A stretch of DNA of 64,000 bases from Natronomonas pharaonis DSM 2160 (GCF_000026045.1 NC_007426.1:1674001-1738000), one strand, 5' to 3'. Shown: positions 23,791 to 31,826, counted from the stretch's first letter. Notes: a model not told the origin generated them from the letters alone. Translations and numbers: made by a program.

Positions 23791-24179
23791 TGGAGGTGGG
23801 AAGCGGTGATGGTCTCGGGAAGCAGTTCGCCGAGGGTGTATTCGACGCGACCGTCGGGGCCGTCACAGATGATTCGGAGGTCGTCGCCGCAAAACTCCGC
23901 CAGCGACTGCCGACACATCCCACAGGGGGTGACGCCGTCCCGGCGTGCGGAGCTGACCGCGATGCGGTCGAACGACCTGTGGCCGGCCTCGACCGCCTTC
24001 GACAGCGCCAGCTCCTCGGCGTGGACGCTGTTGGAGTAGTTCGCGTTCTCGATGTTACAGCCCGAAAAGACCGCTCCGTCGGCGGTCGCTATCGCAGCCC
24101 CGACGTAGTACTCCGAATACGGCGCGTACGATTGTTCTACTGCTTTTCTGGCCGCATCGATGAGGTCGGCATCGTCCAT
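23787..24179 (-). CDS. cdd: Cytidine deaminase
   Basis: A 130-residue zinc enzyme that deaminates cytidine (and deoxycytidine) to uridine. The small size fits the homotetrameric CDA family. The active site is SVHAEE (zinc ligand His53, proton shuttle Glu55) with PCGMC (Cys86 and Cys89). A histidine at the first ligand position is unusual for the short CDAs, which mostly have Cys, and recalls the long E. coli enzyme. ATG 24179 is chosen from the family-typical start; a longer open frame upstream overlaps the next gene. It overlaps udp by ATGA. Confidence 0.92.
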   Translation of the reverse strand: MDDADLIDAARKAVEQSYAPYSEYYVGAAIATADGAVFSGCNIENANYSNSVHAEELALSKAVEAGHRSFDRIAVSSARRDGVTPCGMCRQSLAEFCGDDLRIICDGPDGRVEYTLGELLPETITASHLQ

Positions 24180-24216
24180 GCCGGACCCACTCGCCCGGCA
24201 GGCAAATAGCTCCGGG

Positions 24217-25563
24217 CTAGTCCGCCTCGGCGACCGCAGAGCGGACGACAGCGGCGACGTCGTCGACCAGTGCATCGACGGATTCGCTTTCCGCGTAGAG
24301 CCGGAGATACGGCTCGGTGCCGCTCGGACGGACAAGCACCCACGAGCCGTCATCGAAAGCGAGGCGGACGCCGTGGTCGGTCGTCGCTGTTGCCTCGGGG
24401 AACTGTTCGGGAAGCCGGGATTCGAGCAGCGACATCGCCCCCGACTTGTCTTCGTCCGGGCAGTCGACGTTGTGCTTCCGGTAGGGTCGTTCGGTAATCG
24501 GCTCGCGGAGCGGCTCGATACCGCGGTCAGCGACGAGTGCCCCCAAGACGGCTGCGCTTGCAACACCGTCTATCCACGGTCCGAACCGGGTATGGGTGTG
24601 CTTCCATGGCTCGGCGGCGAAGACGACGGTCCCCTCGCCGGCGCTTGCGTCGGCGATGCCCTCGTGGAGCGCGCCGAGCCGGACGCGCTCGACGCTGCCG
24701 CCGGCGGCTTCGACAGCCTCGTCGATGCGGCCGGAGGCGTTCGGCGTCGTCACGACGACCGGCGATGGCTCGGATGCCTGTGCTGTATACCGCTTTGCCA
24801 GAATTGCTAACACCGTATCTTCATGGACGACATCTCCGCTGCTGTCGATAACTACGATGCGGTCGGCGTCACCGTCGTGGCCGATACCGAGGTCGAACTC
24901 GCCGTCAGCGACGAACGTCCGGAGTGCTTCGAGGCTTTCTGCGGTGGGTTTGGACTCCCGGCCAGGGAAATGGCCGTCGACGTTGGCGTTGAGAGCCACG
25001 ATTTCGGCACCCAACTCGCGAAGCACCTGTGGTGTCGCGTGGCTCGCCATCCCGTTGCCGCAGTCGACGGCCACGCGAAGCCCCTCACAGTCGCCGAAGG
25101 ATGTCTTGACGTATTCGACGACTGCGGTTCGGTACGCTTCGAGCACGTCCATGCGGTAGCTGTCTCCCCACTCGTCCCATTCGACCGGCGACGGGTCAGA
25201 GAGGACGCGCGACTCGACGCGGCGTTCGGCGTCGCGGTCGTACTCGGTGCCGTCAACGAAGAACTTCAGCCCGTTGTCGGCCGGCGGATTGTGGCTCGCA
25301 GTCACCATGATGCCGCGGCGGCCGCGAGAGGCGTAGGCGAGCGTCGGCGTCGGGACAGCGCCGAGCCGGTAGACATCGGCCCCACCGCTTTCGAGCCCCG
25401 CCTCAACGGCGGCGGCGAGTGCGGGACCGGTCTCTCTCCCGTCCCGTCCGACGACGAACGTCGCCCCGTCTTCGGCGGCCGCTCGTCCGGCAGCGAGCGC
25501 GAGCGACGGCGTCACGTCGGTTTGTGCGGCGCCACGGATACCGGCCGTTCCGAACAGGTCCAT
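24217..25563 (-). CDS. Phosphohexomutase-family enzyme (GlmM-like; possible phosphopentomutase)
   Basis: A 448-residue alpha-D-phosphohexomutase family protein. All four domains are visible: MDLFGTAGIRG at the start, the phosphoserine loop TASHNP with catalytic Ser90, the magnesium loop GHDGDADR, and the phosphate-binding RPSGTEPYLRLY near the C-terminus. The sugar-recognition loop reads FAAEPWKH instead of the GEQSGH/GEMSGH of glucosamine and mannose mutases. It begins a leftward cluster with cdd and udp (37-nt gap), where ribose-1-phosphate is made. A role as archaeal phosphopentomutase, converting ribose-1- to ribose-5-phosphate, is therefore possible; glmM is the default homology call. 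Confidence 0.85.
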   Translation of the reverse strand: MDLFGTAGIRGAAQTDVTPSLALAAGRAAAEDGATFVVGRDGRETGPALAAAVEAGLESGGADVYRLGAVPTPTLAYASRGRRGIMVTASHNPPADNGLKFFVDGTEYDRDAERRVESRVLSDPSPVEWDEWGDSYRMDVLEAYRTAVVEYVKTSFGDCEGLRVAVDCGNGMASHATPQVLRELGAEIVALNANVDGHFPGRESKPTAESLEALRTFVADGEFDLGIGHDGDADRIVVIDSSGDVVHEDTVLAILAKRYTAQASEPSPVVVTTPNASGRIDEAVEAAGGSVERVRLGALHEGIADASAGEGTVVFAAEPWKHTHTRFGPWIDGVASAAVLGALVADRGIEPLREPITERPYRKHNVDCPDEDKSGAMSLLESRLPEQFPEATATTDHGVRLAFDDGSWVLVRPSGTEPYLRLYAESESVDALVDDVAAVVRSAVAEAD

Positions 25564-25645
25564 ACCGGTGTCTACGAGCCGGGGAACTTGAAAGGCTACT
25601 GTCGGCACACGGAGCGCGGGGAGGTGGCCGCTTCTGTCGTACAGG

Positions 25646-26272
25646 TCAGGCGATGTCGCGGCTGGTGTCGATGTCAACCTCGGCGGCGAGGTCGAGTTTG
25701 AGGACATCCGAGAGCGCCCGCCCGCCGCGGAACTTGGGGACGGCGAGGCGATTCTCGACGCGGTCCCCGGCGATAGTCGTCTCCAACTCGAAGACGACAT
25801 CCGCCATGTGCGCTGTCGTGTCGCGCAGCCGTGGCACGTCGCGGCCGTCGAGGCAGTGGAGTACGGCGAGCCCTTGGGTGTTCGTGACGTGATTTTTAAG
25901 CTCGTTGAGGAACTTCCGGTACCGGGCTGCCTCGTTCCGTTCGAGGGGGTCAACGGGGTCGACGATGAGATTCGCGCCCTCGGGGAGCGCCGAAACGAGC
26001 TTTGCAGCGTTGTCAAGCGGCGCTTCGCCGGCGACATCACGGACGGTCGGCGACCCGGTTTCCGTCGGCGCGTTGTCGATACTCGTTGCAACCGCATCGC
26101 GGGTTCGGTCGATGGAGAGATAGAGCGTCTCGCGGGTCGCCGTCAGCTCATAGAGCAGTAGCTCCGCCTGACTGGCTGGTGCAGCCGCGAGCGCAACGAC
26201 GCTGCCTGGCGGAAGGCCCCCTTCGAGCTGCCTATCGAGGGCATCGACGCCGGTTCGGAGACGCTCTGGCAT
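25646..26272 (-). CDS. RecA/KaiC-like domain protein with degenerate Walker A
   Basis: A 208-residue protein of the RAD55/KaiC-like RecA superfamily. It opens like the family (LRTGVDALDRQLEGGLPPGSV), but where GPPGTGKT is expected it has AAAPASQAELLL, so no P-loop lysine exists. A Walker B-like strand GANLIVDPVDPLER (about 98-111) and the later LAVLHCLDGRDVPRL strand remain. It probably does not hydrolyse ATP and may have a structural or regulatory role. It is divergent from pyrB and about 80 nt upstream of the mutase gene on the same strand. ATG 26272 is used; a GTG at 26275 adds one residue. Confidence 0.7.
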   Translation of the reverse strand: MPERLRTGVDALDRQLEGGLPPGSVVALAAAPASQAELLLYELTATRETLYLSIDRTRDAVATSIDNAPTETGSPTVRDVAGEAPLDNAAKLVSALPEGANLIVDPVDPLERNEAARYRKFLNELKNHVTNTQGLAVLHCLDGRDVPRLRDTTAHMADVVFELETTIAGDRVENRLAVPKFRGGRALSDVLKLDLAAEVDIDTSRDIA

Positions 26273-26464
26273 CACCGTACTGTTTTCGGCAGAGCCGATT
26301 AAGCGTTCCGGCGGTTGGACCCGTTTTCCCGCCGTCCCGCCCGTATCAGTCGGCTATCCGACTGGCGTCTGCTGTCTCCGCGTGGCTGGTTCGACCACGG
26401 CAGGAGTGGACACACGGCCGTCCGGGTCGGGGGATTCAAGAGTGTTCGCGCCGGCATTCCGGTA

Positions 26465-27367
26465 ATGCGCCACGACCATCTGCTCAGTGCGAAACAGCTC
26501 TCGCGTGGCGACATCGAAGGGGTGCTCGACCGCGCGGCCGAGATCGCGGCCGACCCGGACGCGGTCGCGGAAAAGCACAGCGACAAGCTGCTCGGCCTGC
26601 TGTTCTTCGAGCCGAGCACCCGAACGAAGATGTCGTTCGACACCGCGATGAAGCGGCTCGGCGGCGACACGGTCGATATGGGGAGCGTCGACTCCTCGTC
26701 AGTCAAGAAAGGGGAAAGCCTCGCCGACACCGTCCGTGTCATCGAGGGCTACACCGATGCCATTGTCCTCCGGCATCCCTCCGAGGGGTCGCCAAAGCTC
26801 GCAAGCGAGTTCGTTGACGTCCCGGTTATCAACGCCGGCGACGGGGCTGGCCAGCACCCGACACAGACCCTGCTCGACATGTACACCATCCGCGAGAACG
26901 CGGGGCTCGACGACCTGACAATCGGTATCATGGGCGACCTGAAATACGGCCGGACCGTCCACTCGCTGGCCCACGCGTTGACAAACTTCGATGTCAGCCA
27001 GCACTTCATTAGCCCTGAAAGCCTCCAACTCCCGCGGAGCGTCCGGTATGACCTCCACGAATCGGGCGCGCAGGTACGAGAGCATACGGATATCGAGAGC
27101 GTTCTCGAAACGCTCGATGTGCTCTACGTGACCCGCATCCAGCGGGAGCGGTTCCCGGACGAAAACGAGTATCGACAGGTCGCCGGCGAATATCGCATTG
27201 ACGCAGACCTGCTCGAATCAGCGAAAGACGACCTGACGGTGATGCATCCGCTGCCGCGGGTCAGCGAAATCGCAGCCGATGTCGACGAGACCGAGCACGC
27301 AACCTACTTCAAACAGGCACACAACGGCGTCCCGGTACGGATGGCCCTACTCGATGAAATGCTATGA
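26465..27367 (+). CDS. pyrB: Aspartate carbamoyltransferase catalytic subunit
   Basis: This enzyme joins carbamoyl phosphate and aspartate in the committed step of pyrimidine synthesis. The 300-residue product has the carbamoyl-phosphate motif [12 protein letters not shown] (Ser51-Thr54), the flexible loop [16 protein letters not shown], the [13 protein letters not shown] segment, and the aspartate-binding [10 protein letters not shown] near 260. The frame is open upstream, but ATG 26465 gives the standard N-terminus [16 protein letters not shown]. Its TGA overlaps the pyrI start by ATGA, so the catalytic and regulatory chains are translationally coupled as in other archaea. Confidence 0.97.
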
Positions 27368-27825
27368 CAGACACTGAACTCCGCGTCTCGAAAATCCAGA
27401 AGGGTACCGTCATCGACCACATCGCCGGCGGTCAAGCGCTGAACGTCCTCGCCATTCTCGGCATCGACGGCACCTCCGGCGACGAGATTAGCGTCGGAAT
27501 GAACGTCCCCTCCGACCGACTCGGCCGGAAAGACATTGTGAAGGTCGAAGGGCGAGAGCTGAGCCAAAACGAGGTCGATGTCCTGTCGCTCATTGCGCCT
27601 GCAGCGACCATCAACATCGTCCGCGATTTCGAGGTTATCGAGAAACACCGAGTTACACGTCCGGAGACGGTCGAAGGCGTTCTTTCCTGTCCGAACGCCA
27701 ACTGCATCACGACTGAAAACGAACCGGTCGATTCCCGCTTCGAGGTGCTCGAAGCCGGCGTCAGGTGTTCCTACTGCGGGACGATAATCCGGGAGTCGCT
27801 CGCGGCCCATATCAGCGTCGCCTGA
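27364..27825 (+). CDS. pyrI: Aspartate carbamoyltransferase regulatory subunit
   Basis: This regulatory chain binds nucleotides and gives feedback control of PyrB. The 153-residue product has an N-terminal nucleotide-binding domain ([20 protein letters not shown], with [19 protein letters not shown]) and a C-terminal zinc domain with Cys109, Cys114, Cys135 and Cys138 (CPNANC and CSYC), which contacts the catalytic trimers. The length is typical. It overlaps pyrB by 4 nt and forms a two-gene operon. Confidence 0.97.
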
Positions 27826-27858
27826 CCGCAGTCGGGGACGCGCTCTGCGGGGGAAAGA

Positions 27859-27864
27859 TTATAT
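27859..27864 (+). promoter_or_regulatory. TATA box before a 22-residue ORF
   Basis: TTATAT is placed 26-31 nt before the ATG at 27890, the classic leaderless spacing. Confidence 0.5.
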
Positions 27865-27889
27865 CGGCGGCAGCCGAATCGGACAGCGT

Positions 27890-27958
27890 ATGTCGAAGAA
27901 AGCACTTGTAGTTGCACTCGTCGCGGCGGCCGTTCTGCTGTACGCTATCAAGCGATAA
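27890..27958 (+). CDS. Putative single-helix membrane microprotein (22 aa)
   Basis: A very short ORF: MSKKALVVALVAAAVLLYAIKR, split here as MSKKALVVAL followed by VAAAVLLYAIKR. It has a lysine pair, an uninterrupted hydrophobic run of about 16 residues, and a basic end, the layout of a one-helix membrane microprotein. A TATA-like TTATAT sits 26-31 nt upstream, and the ORF stands alone in the 208-nt gap between pyrI and the next gene. I do not recognise a family. Conservation across related genomes would decide whether it is real. Confidence 0.5.
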   Translation: MSKKALVVALVAAAVLLYAIKR

Positions 27959-28033
27959 CCCCGAACGGCTGCTCGTATCGCCCTCCGACAGTTTTTTCGA
28001 ACGACTTACCCGCCGGTAGTCCTTATCAGAGGT

Positions 28034-28900
28034 ATGTACGGCGTCGTCACGCGAAACGAAGAGGAAACCCGGTGGGACGACTTCGACCGCGCTTTCTACG
28101 AGGTGAAAGACGTCTCCGGCCGGTCTTCGGAGCCGGCCGCAGAGACCGTAAGCATGGTGTCGTGCTTCGGCGACAACGCCGCTGCCGAGGAGAACCCGGA
28201 ACTCGTTCCGGTCACGCCGGATGGAGAACGGGCGACCCGCGAGCAGACGTATTTCGACTGGGCGTACATCTGCCCGACACACGACGACTACCGAGCCGGG
28301 CTGTTGGAGATTATTGCGGACTGTGCGGATGTCACGCCCGACGTCCGACTCGACGACGTCGGCTTTCCCCGCCCCGAGTACTGCTACTGTGACCGGTGCA
28401 ACGAGCACTTCGAGAGCTGGGTCCGCAACCGCCACGAGGCCGGCGAGGGGCCGCCGCCGGAGGAAACGGGTGTCGAGGACCGCTACGAGTGGCGGAGCGA
28501 GGTCATCACCTCGTTTGTCGCCGAGGCCGCAGACCGGATTCCCGGCCGGACGTATCTGACGCTGTATCCCGACCCCTATGAGGGACATCTCTACGAGCGG
28601 GCTGGTCTCGATATCGGGGCACTCGAATCCTATGTCGACGAGTTCATCGTTCCGCTGTACGACACCAGCTATGGGACGACCTACTGGCTAGAGGCGATAG
28701 CGAAGGGGTTCGAAAGCAGGCTCGACACGCCGTTTAGTATCGAACTCTATGCTGTCGATGTCGACATCGACAACCTGATTCACGCGACCGAGGTCGCAGA
28801 ACAGTACGGCGAATCGGTGCTTTTCGGATACGACGCCGCGAACGGACGCGCGGCGCTTCGTCGCCGACGTGCCGACGCCCGCGAGGGTGTCGAGTGGTAG
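28034..28900 (+). CDS. Conserved haloarchaeal protein, possible glycoside-hydrolase-like barrel
   Basis: A 288-residue cytoplasmic protein. The core ADVTPDVRLDDVGFPRPEYC with YCDRCNEHFESW resembles TIM-barrel glycosyl-hydrolase-like families, in which an acidic residue ends a strand (RLDDVGF) and a Cys-rich knuckle (CYCDRC) follows. Later strands also end in conserved-looking acids or Tyr (RTYLTLYPDPYEGH, FIVPLYDTSYG, FSIELYAVDVDI). No signal peptide is present, so it would act inside the cell. The enzymatic assignment is an inference from these strand endings. It converges with the Nudix gene, leaving 6 nt between them. Confidence 0.55.
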   Translation: MYGVVTRNEEETRWDDFDRAFYEVKDVSGRSSEPAAETVSMVSCFGDNAAAEENPELVPVTPDGERATREQTYFDWAYICPTHDDYRAGLLEIIADCADVTPDVRLDDVGFPRPEYCYCDRCNEHFESWVRNRHEAGEGPPPEETGVEDRYEWRSEVITSFVAEAADRIPGRTYLTLYPDPYEGHLYERAGLDIGALESYVDEFIVPLYDTSYGTTYWLEAIAKGFESRLDTPFSIELYAVDVDIDNLIHATEVAEQYGESVLFGYDAANGRAALRRRRADAREGVEW

Positions 28901-28906
28901 GCAGTG

Positions 28907-29473
28907 CTACGAAACCGCCCGCGCGGCGGCCACGAGGTCGTCGCGGTCGCGCGTGTCCTCGGGGAACTGCTCCGGCGCGAACCACCGGGCGGCGCTGATT
29001 TCTCCGTCGGGGTCGGCAACCGACAGGTCGACGGTCGACGCCTTCGCACCGAAGACCGGTAGCACGCCCCACGTTTGGCGACCCTGACAGCGTACTTCAA
29101 CGCGGTTCAGCATCGCCAGCCCGTCGTAGTCGGCCGTGATACCGGCCTCTTCGTGGAGTTCCCGTTCGGCAGCTTCGGAGAACGTCTCCGACGGGCCGAC
29201 GCCGCCACCGGGCAGTACCCACAGGTCAACCCCTTCGTGACGCACCAGCAGGACGCGGCCGTCGGCTCTCGTAACGAGCGTGTGTGCGCCGTAAGGGGTC
29301 CCGGTACGCTGAATGCGGCGCGCGAGTGTTCGGAACCGGCCCCGAGAGACGTGTCGCTCGTAGGTTCGCTGGAGCGTCCCCTCACCGTGGGCTTCTGTAA
29401 GCGTATGATATGCCCGCTCGGCGTGCTGGCTCGCCTCGTCGGCGAGATACCACAGCCCATCGACGGTCGTCAT
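28907..29473 (-). CDS. Nudix hydrolase
   Basis: A 188-residue protein with a perfect Nudix box: GGVGPSETFSEAAERELHEE continuing into AGI, matching Gx5Ex7REUxEExGU. Nudix enzymes cleave nucleoside diphosphates linked to another group; the substrate is unknown. Residues 1-50 form an extra N-terminal helical region (WYLADEASQHAERAYHTL) typical of haloarchaeal Nudix proteins. ATG 29473 is chosen since the longer frame upstream encodes Arg-rich, non-haloarchaeal sequence. It is divergent from the small gene at 29641. Confidence 0.9.
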   Translation of the reverse strand: MTTVDGLWYLADEASQHAERAYHTLTEAHGEGTLQRTYERHVSRGRFRTLARRIQRTGTPYGAHTLVTRADGRVLLVRHEGVDLWVLPGGGVGPSETFSEAAERELHEEAGITADYDGLAMLNRVEVRCQGRQTWGVLPVFGAKASTVDLSVADPDGEISAARWFAPEQFPEDTRDRDDLVAAARAVS

Positions 29474-29640
29474 TGTCGCCACCAACGCAGGCCAGCGGCT
29501 GTCGGCGGGCGACTCGGAGCGGGAGGCATGGAGGGTGACATAGACACACGTACGGTTGCGGTTCGCAAAAACCGTTCGAAGGTCGCAGGTCCGGCCGCCG
29601 AAACGACGGGCTTTTTCCGTGTCGGCGAAAAGCGCCAGAT

Positions 29641-29829
29641 ATGGCATTCGAGAAGGGTGACCGCGTGGTCTTCCACGACAAGCACAGCGACTACGACGGT
29701 GAGACGGGCGAAGTCGCCCAAGTCTCCGAGACGATGTTCGGCGACAAGACCTACGTCGTCGACTTCGAGGAAGGACAGGAGGGCGGCATCGCCGAAGACG
29801 CCCTCGAAGCCGCAGAGGACGACGAGTAA
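29641..29829 (+). CDS. Small conserved protein, SH3-like barrel suspected
   Basis: A 62-residue acidic protein. The sequence FEKGDRVVFHDKHSDYDGET followed by GEVAQVSETMFGDKTYVVDFEEG alternates short strands and turns as in KOW/SH3-like or DUF1918-like barrels. It has no membrane segment or Cys. It lies 6 nt before the RNA-binding protein gene and is likely cotranscribed with it, so a role in RNA or ribosome biology is possible. Confidence 0.7.
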   Translation: MAFEKGDRVVFHDKHSDYDGETGEVAQVSETMFGDKTYVVDFEEGQEGGIAEDALEAAEDDE

Positions 29830-29835
29830 CCACCG

Positions 29836-30273
29836 ATGAGCGCCGTCCCGTTCCACTACGTCGACCTCCGGGCGTTCTGTTATGCAACGGAGGACGAAAA
29901 GCGGGTCGAGGCGGCGCTTGAGACGTTTTTACCCGAGGAAACTGAGCTCGAACGGGAGGTAAACGAGGGGCATCACGGCGACAGAATCCTCGTGTACTCG
30001 GTGCGTCTCGAACGCGCCGACGACGTCCGGCACGTGCTTTCTCGGGTCGCCGAACTCGATGACTTCGAGCGGCTGCTCTCCGAGCTAGAACAGCGCATCG
30101 ACGACAACTGCGCCTTCTACCTCCAGTTCGACAAGCAGGCGGCCTATCAGAACCGCGTCGAGTTCGGCGACGGCATCATGCTCCGTGGCAAGGTCGAGGC
30201 CTACCCCGCAAAGCGAGAGCGGGCAATCGAGACCGCCGAAGACGCCTTCCACAACCTCGCCAGCGACGACTGA
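29836..30273 (+). CDS. Exosome-associated RNA-binding protein (COG1325 type)
   Basis: A 145-residue protein of the archaeal family predicted as an exosome subunit or RNA-binding protein. It shows the usual start VPFHYVDLRAFCYATEDEKR, the central GHHGDRILVYSVRLERADDV, and the end FYLQFDKQAAYQNRVEFGDG. The fold is thought to bind RNA and resembles ribosomal-protein-like alpha/beta domains. It sits 6 nt after the small SH3-like gene in a two-gene operon. Function is inferred from family naming, not from motifs with known catalysis. Confidence 0.85.
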   Translation: MSAVPFHYVDLRAFCYATEDEKRVEAALETFLPEETELEREVNEGHHGDRILVYSVRLERADDVRHVLSRVAELDDFERLLSELEQRIDDNCAFYLQFDKQAAYQNRVEFGDGIMLRGKVEAYPAKRERAIETAEDAFHNLASDD

Positions 30274-30331
30274 CCCCGCCCCGAGCCGACGGGTCCAAAA
30301 GAACGAAGCGGTGACGGCGAGATATTCAGGT

Positions 30332-30733
30332 ATGCAGCATCCGTGGACGCTCGATGACGACGAGATGCCGACGGACCCTCGGGCGAAAAAGCGGACCCGT
30401 CGGCTCCGGATTGTCGGACTCGGGCTTTGGGGGCTCTTGCTCGGTGGCGGGAGCGTCATCGTCGCCACTGGCACCGTTGACCTGACCGCCGGCGAGGCAG
30501 CACTGCTTGGTGGCATCGGCGTGGTTGCTTCGCTCGTCGCTATCGTCGTCGGCGCACTCGCAATCGTCCTGCTCCGCCGGTTCGGTATCCTCGGCAAGCT
30601 GATTGTCTGGCTGTTGCTGTTTTTCGCGCTGCTCAGCCTGCTCCCGGAGCTTGTCGGTTGGCTCACCGAGAACGTCTCGCTCTTTGAGTCGCTGCCCGTC
30701 GACGACGACCAGCTGTTTGACCTGCTCTTCTAG
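30332..30733 (+). CDS. Hypothetical membrane protein with three helices
   Basis: A 133-residue protein with a charged N-terminal 25 residues (DDDEMPTDPRAKKRTRRLR) and three hydrophobic segments at about 27-49, 56-83 and 88-112. The acidic C-terminus (DDDQLFDLLF) is probably outside or cytoplasmic depending on topology. The basic stretch before helix 1 suggests the N-terminus is inside. ATG 30332 is selected because the longer frame reads through the previous gene's antisense-like composition. No family is recognised. Confidence 0.6.
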   Translation: MQHPWTLDDDEMPTDPRAKKRTRRLRIVGLGLWGLLLGGGSVIVATGTVDLTAGEAALLGGIGVVASLVAIVVGALAIVLLRRFGILGKLIVWLLLFFALLSLLPELVGWLTENVSLFESLPVDDDQLFDLLF

Positions 30734-30766
30734 CCGGATGCGATTGAGCGGGGCGAATCGGAGCGC

Positions 30767-30774
30767 TATATAAA
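30767..30774 (+). promoter_or_regulatory. Strong TATA box before the cadD-like gene
   Basis: TATATAAA is an unusually good archaeal TATA element, 38-45 nt before the GTG at 30812. Transcription would begin about 12-15 nt before the start codon. Confidence 0.55.
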
Positions 30775-30811
30775 CGCCTATACAGGTGTGACGCGACAGC
30801 ATCGGTAGCTC

Positions 30812-31390
30812 GTGGAGACGGTTCTGCTCGTCGGCGTGTGGTTGTTCGCCGTAACGCATCTCGATACGCTGGTCGTCATCAGCGCGTTCTGTGCGGACAA
30901 CGACTACCAACTCTGGGAGGTACTCGTCGGGCATTACATCGGGTTCTGTGCCGGGCTGGTCGCTGCGGTCGCGGGGGCGGCGCTCGCTGCGGAGCTCTTT
31001 CAGGAGTGGACGTTTCTACTCGGTTCCGTTCCCCTCGGCATCGGGCTGTGGGGGTTGTTCCACCAACCACCGGAAACGACGGTTGAGAAGTCGCGTGCCG
31101 TGCCGAACACCCTCGGCCGTATCGGCGTTGTGAGCGTCGCCGGTATCGGCCTCAGCGGCGAAAACATCGCTGTATTCGTCCCGTTCTTTGCCGGCCTCTC
31201 GCTCGCCGAGTTACTGGTCGTTATCGGCGTCTATCTGGTCGGCGCAGGAATCGTGTTCCTCGCCGCGTACATAATCGTCTCCCGCGTTGCCGCCGACGGA
31301 ATCCCCGGCTGGCTCGACCGGTGGCTCGTCCCGACAGTGCTGGTACTTGTCGGTGGGTACGTGCTGGCAACTGGATTGGTTCTCATATAA
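30812..31390 (+). CDS. CadD-like cadmium/metal efflux membrane protein
   Basis: A 192-residue protein of the CadD/LysE superfamily with five or six membrane helices. The start WLFAVTHLDTLVVISAFCA is the CadD signature, in which a T-x-L-D motif opens the first helix. Further helices lie at about 38-62, 66-82, 103-125, 128-150 and 168-190. Such proteins are linked to cadmium resistance and possibly export of other cations. Translation probably starts at GTG 30812 (METVLLVGV). The good TATA box suggests independent expression. A TnpB 3' relic begins right at its stop codon. Confidence 0.8.
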   Translation: METVLLVGVWLFAVTHLDTLVVISAFCADNDYQLWEVLVGHYIGFCAGLVAAVAGAALAAELFQEWTFLLGSVPLGIGLWGLFHQPPETTVEKSRAVPNTLGRIGVVSVAGIGLSGENIAVFVPFFAGLSLAELLVVIGVYLVGAGIVFLAAYIIVSRVAADGIPGWLDRWLVPTVLVLVGGYVLATGLVLI

Positions 31391-31500
31391 ATTACTCCAC
31401 CCTACTTCGCTCACTCCTTGAGGTCGGAGGCTCCACCTTGTATAATGCTGAAGGCAATGGCTGTGACACCAACCGTCGGTATTTCATTGGACAAGACGTA
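31389..31500 (-). mobile_element. Relic of an IS1341-type (TnpB) right end
   Basis: On the minus strand this segment reads as a degraded TnpB C-terminus (ALYKVEPPTSRSERSRVE then stop at 31392-31394) and carries GGAGCCTCCGACCTCAAGG with GAGCGAAGTAGGGTGGAG, which is like the terminal segment of haloarchaeal IS200/IS605-group elements. No TnpB catalytic part remains. It fills the gap between the cadD-like gene and the cupin gene. The identification rests on remembered end sequences and shared style with the complete element at 62013-63357. Confidence 0.55.
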
Positions 31501-31511
31501 TAGAGTCGCGT

Positions 31512-31826
31512 ATGACACACGTCCCACGAGCGGAACTGCTGCAGCAACTCGACGGAGCCGATAGCGACTCCGCCCGCGTCGTCGACACTGAGTCGATGAC
31601 GGTCGGGCTCAAGCGATACCGGGAGGGACCGGCCAACGAGAAGGGGCTTCGAGAGCACACCGACGACGAACTCTACTACATCCTCGATGGGTCGGGAACA
31701 ATCGCGGTCGGCGATGCTGTCCACTCGGTCGCCCCCGGCGACGTACTCTACGTCGAGAAAGGAACGTCTCATGATGTTCAGGAGGTCGACGAAGCGCTTA
31801 CTGTGCTCAAGGTGTTGGCTGAGTAA
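31512..31826 (+). CDS. Cupin-domain protein
   Basis: A 104-residue single-domain cupin. Residues 39-97 form the barrel: KGLREHTDDELYYILDGSGT gives part of metal-binding motif 1, and VAPGDVLYVEKGTSHDV gives motif 2 with a conserved His. Motif 1 normally has two His; here one (His48) plus acids are visible, so metal binding may be weak. The substrate is unknown. The start MTHV and general layout match the cupin at 51313-51654, so they are paralogues. ATG 31512 is clear. Confidence 0.85.
   Translation: MTHVPRAELLQQLDGADSDSARVVDTESMTVGLKRYREGPANEKGLREHTDDELYYILDGSGTIAVGDAVHSVAPGDVLYVEKGTSHDVQEVDEALTVLKVLAE

Noticed and set aside
24823-25701. 292-residue frame opposite the phosphohexomutase
   Set aside because: No family features; the mutase motifs on the other strand explain the open frame.
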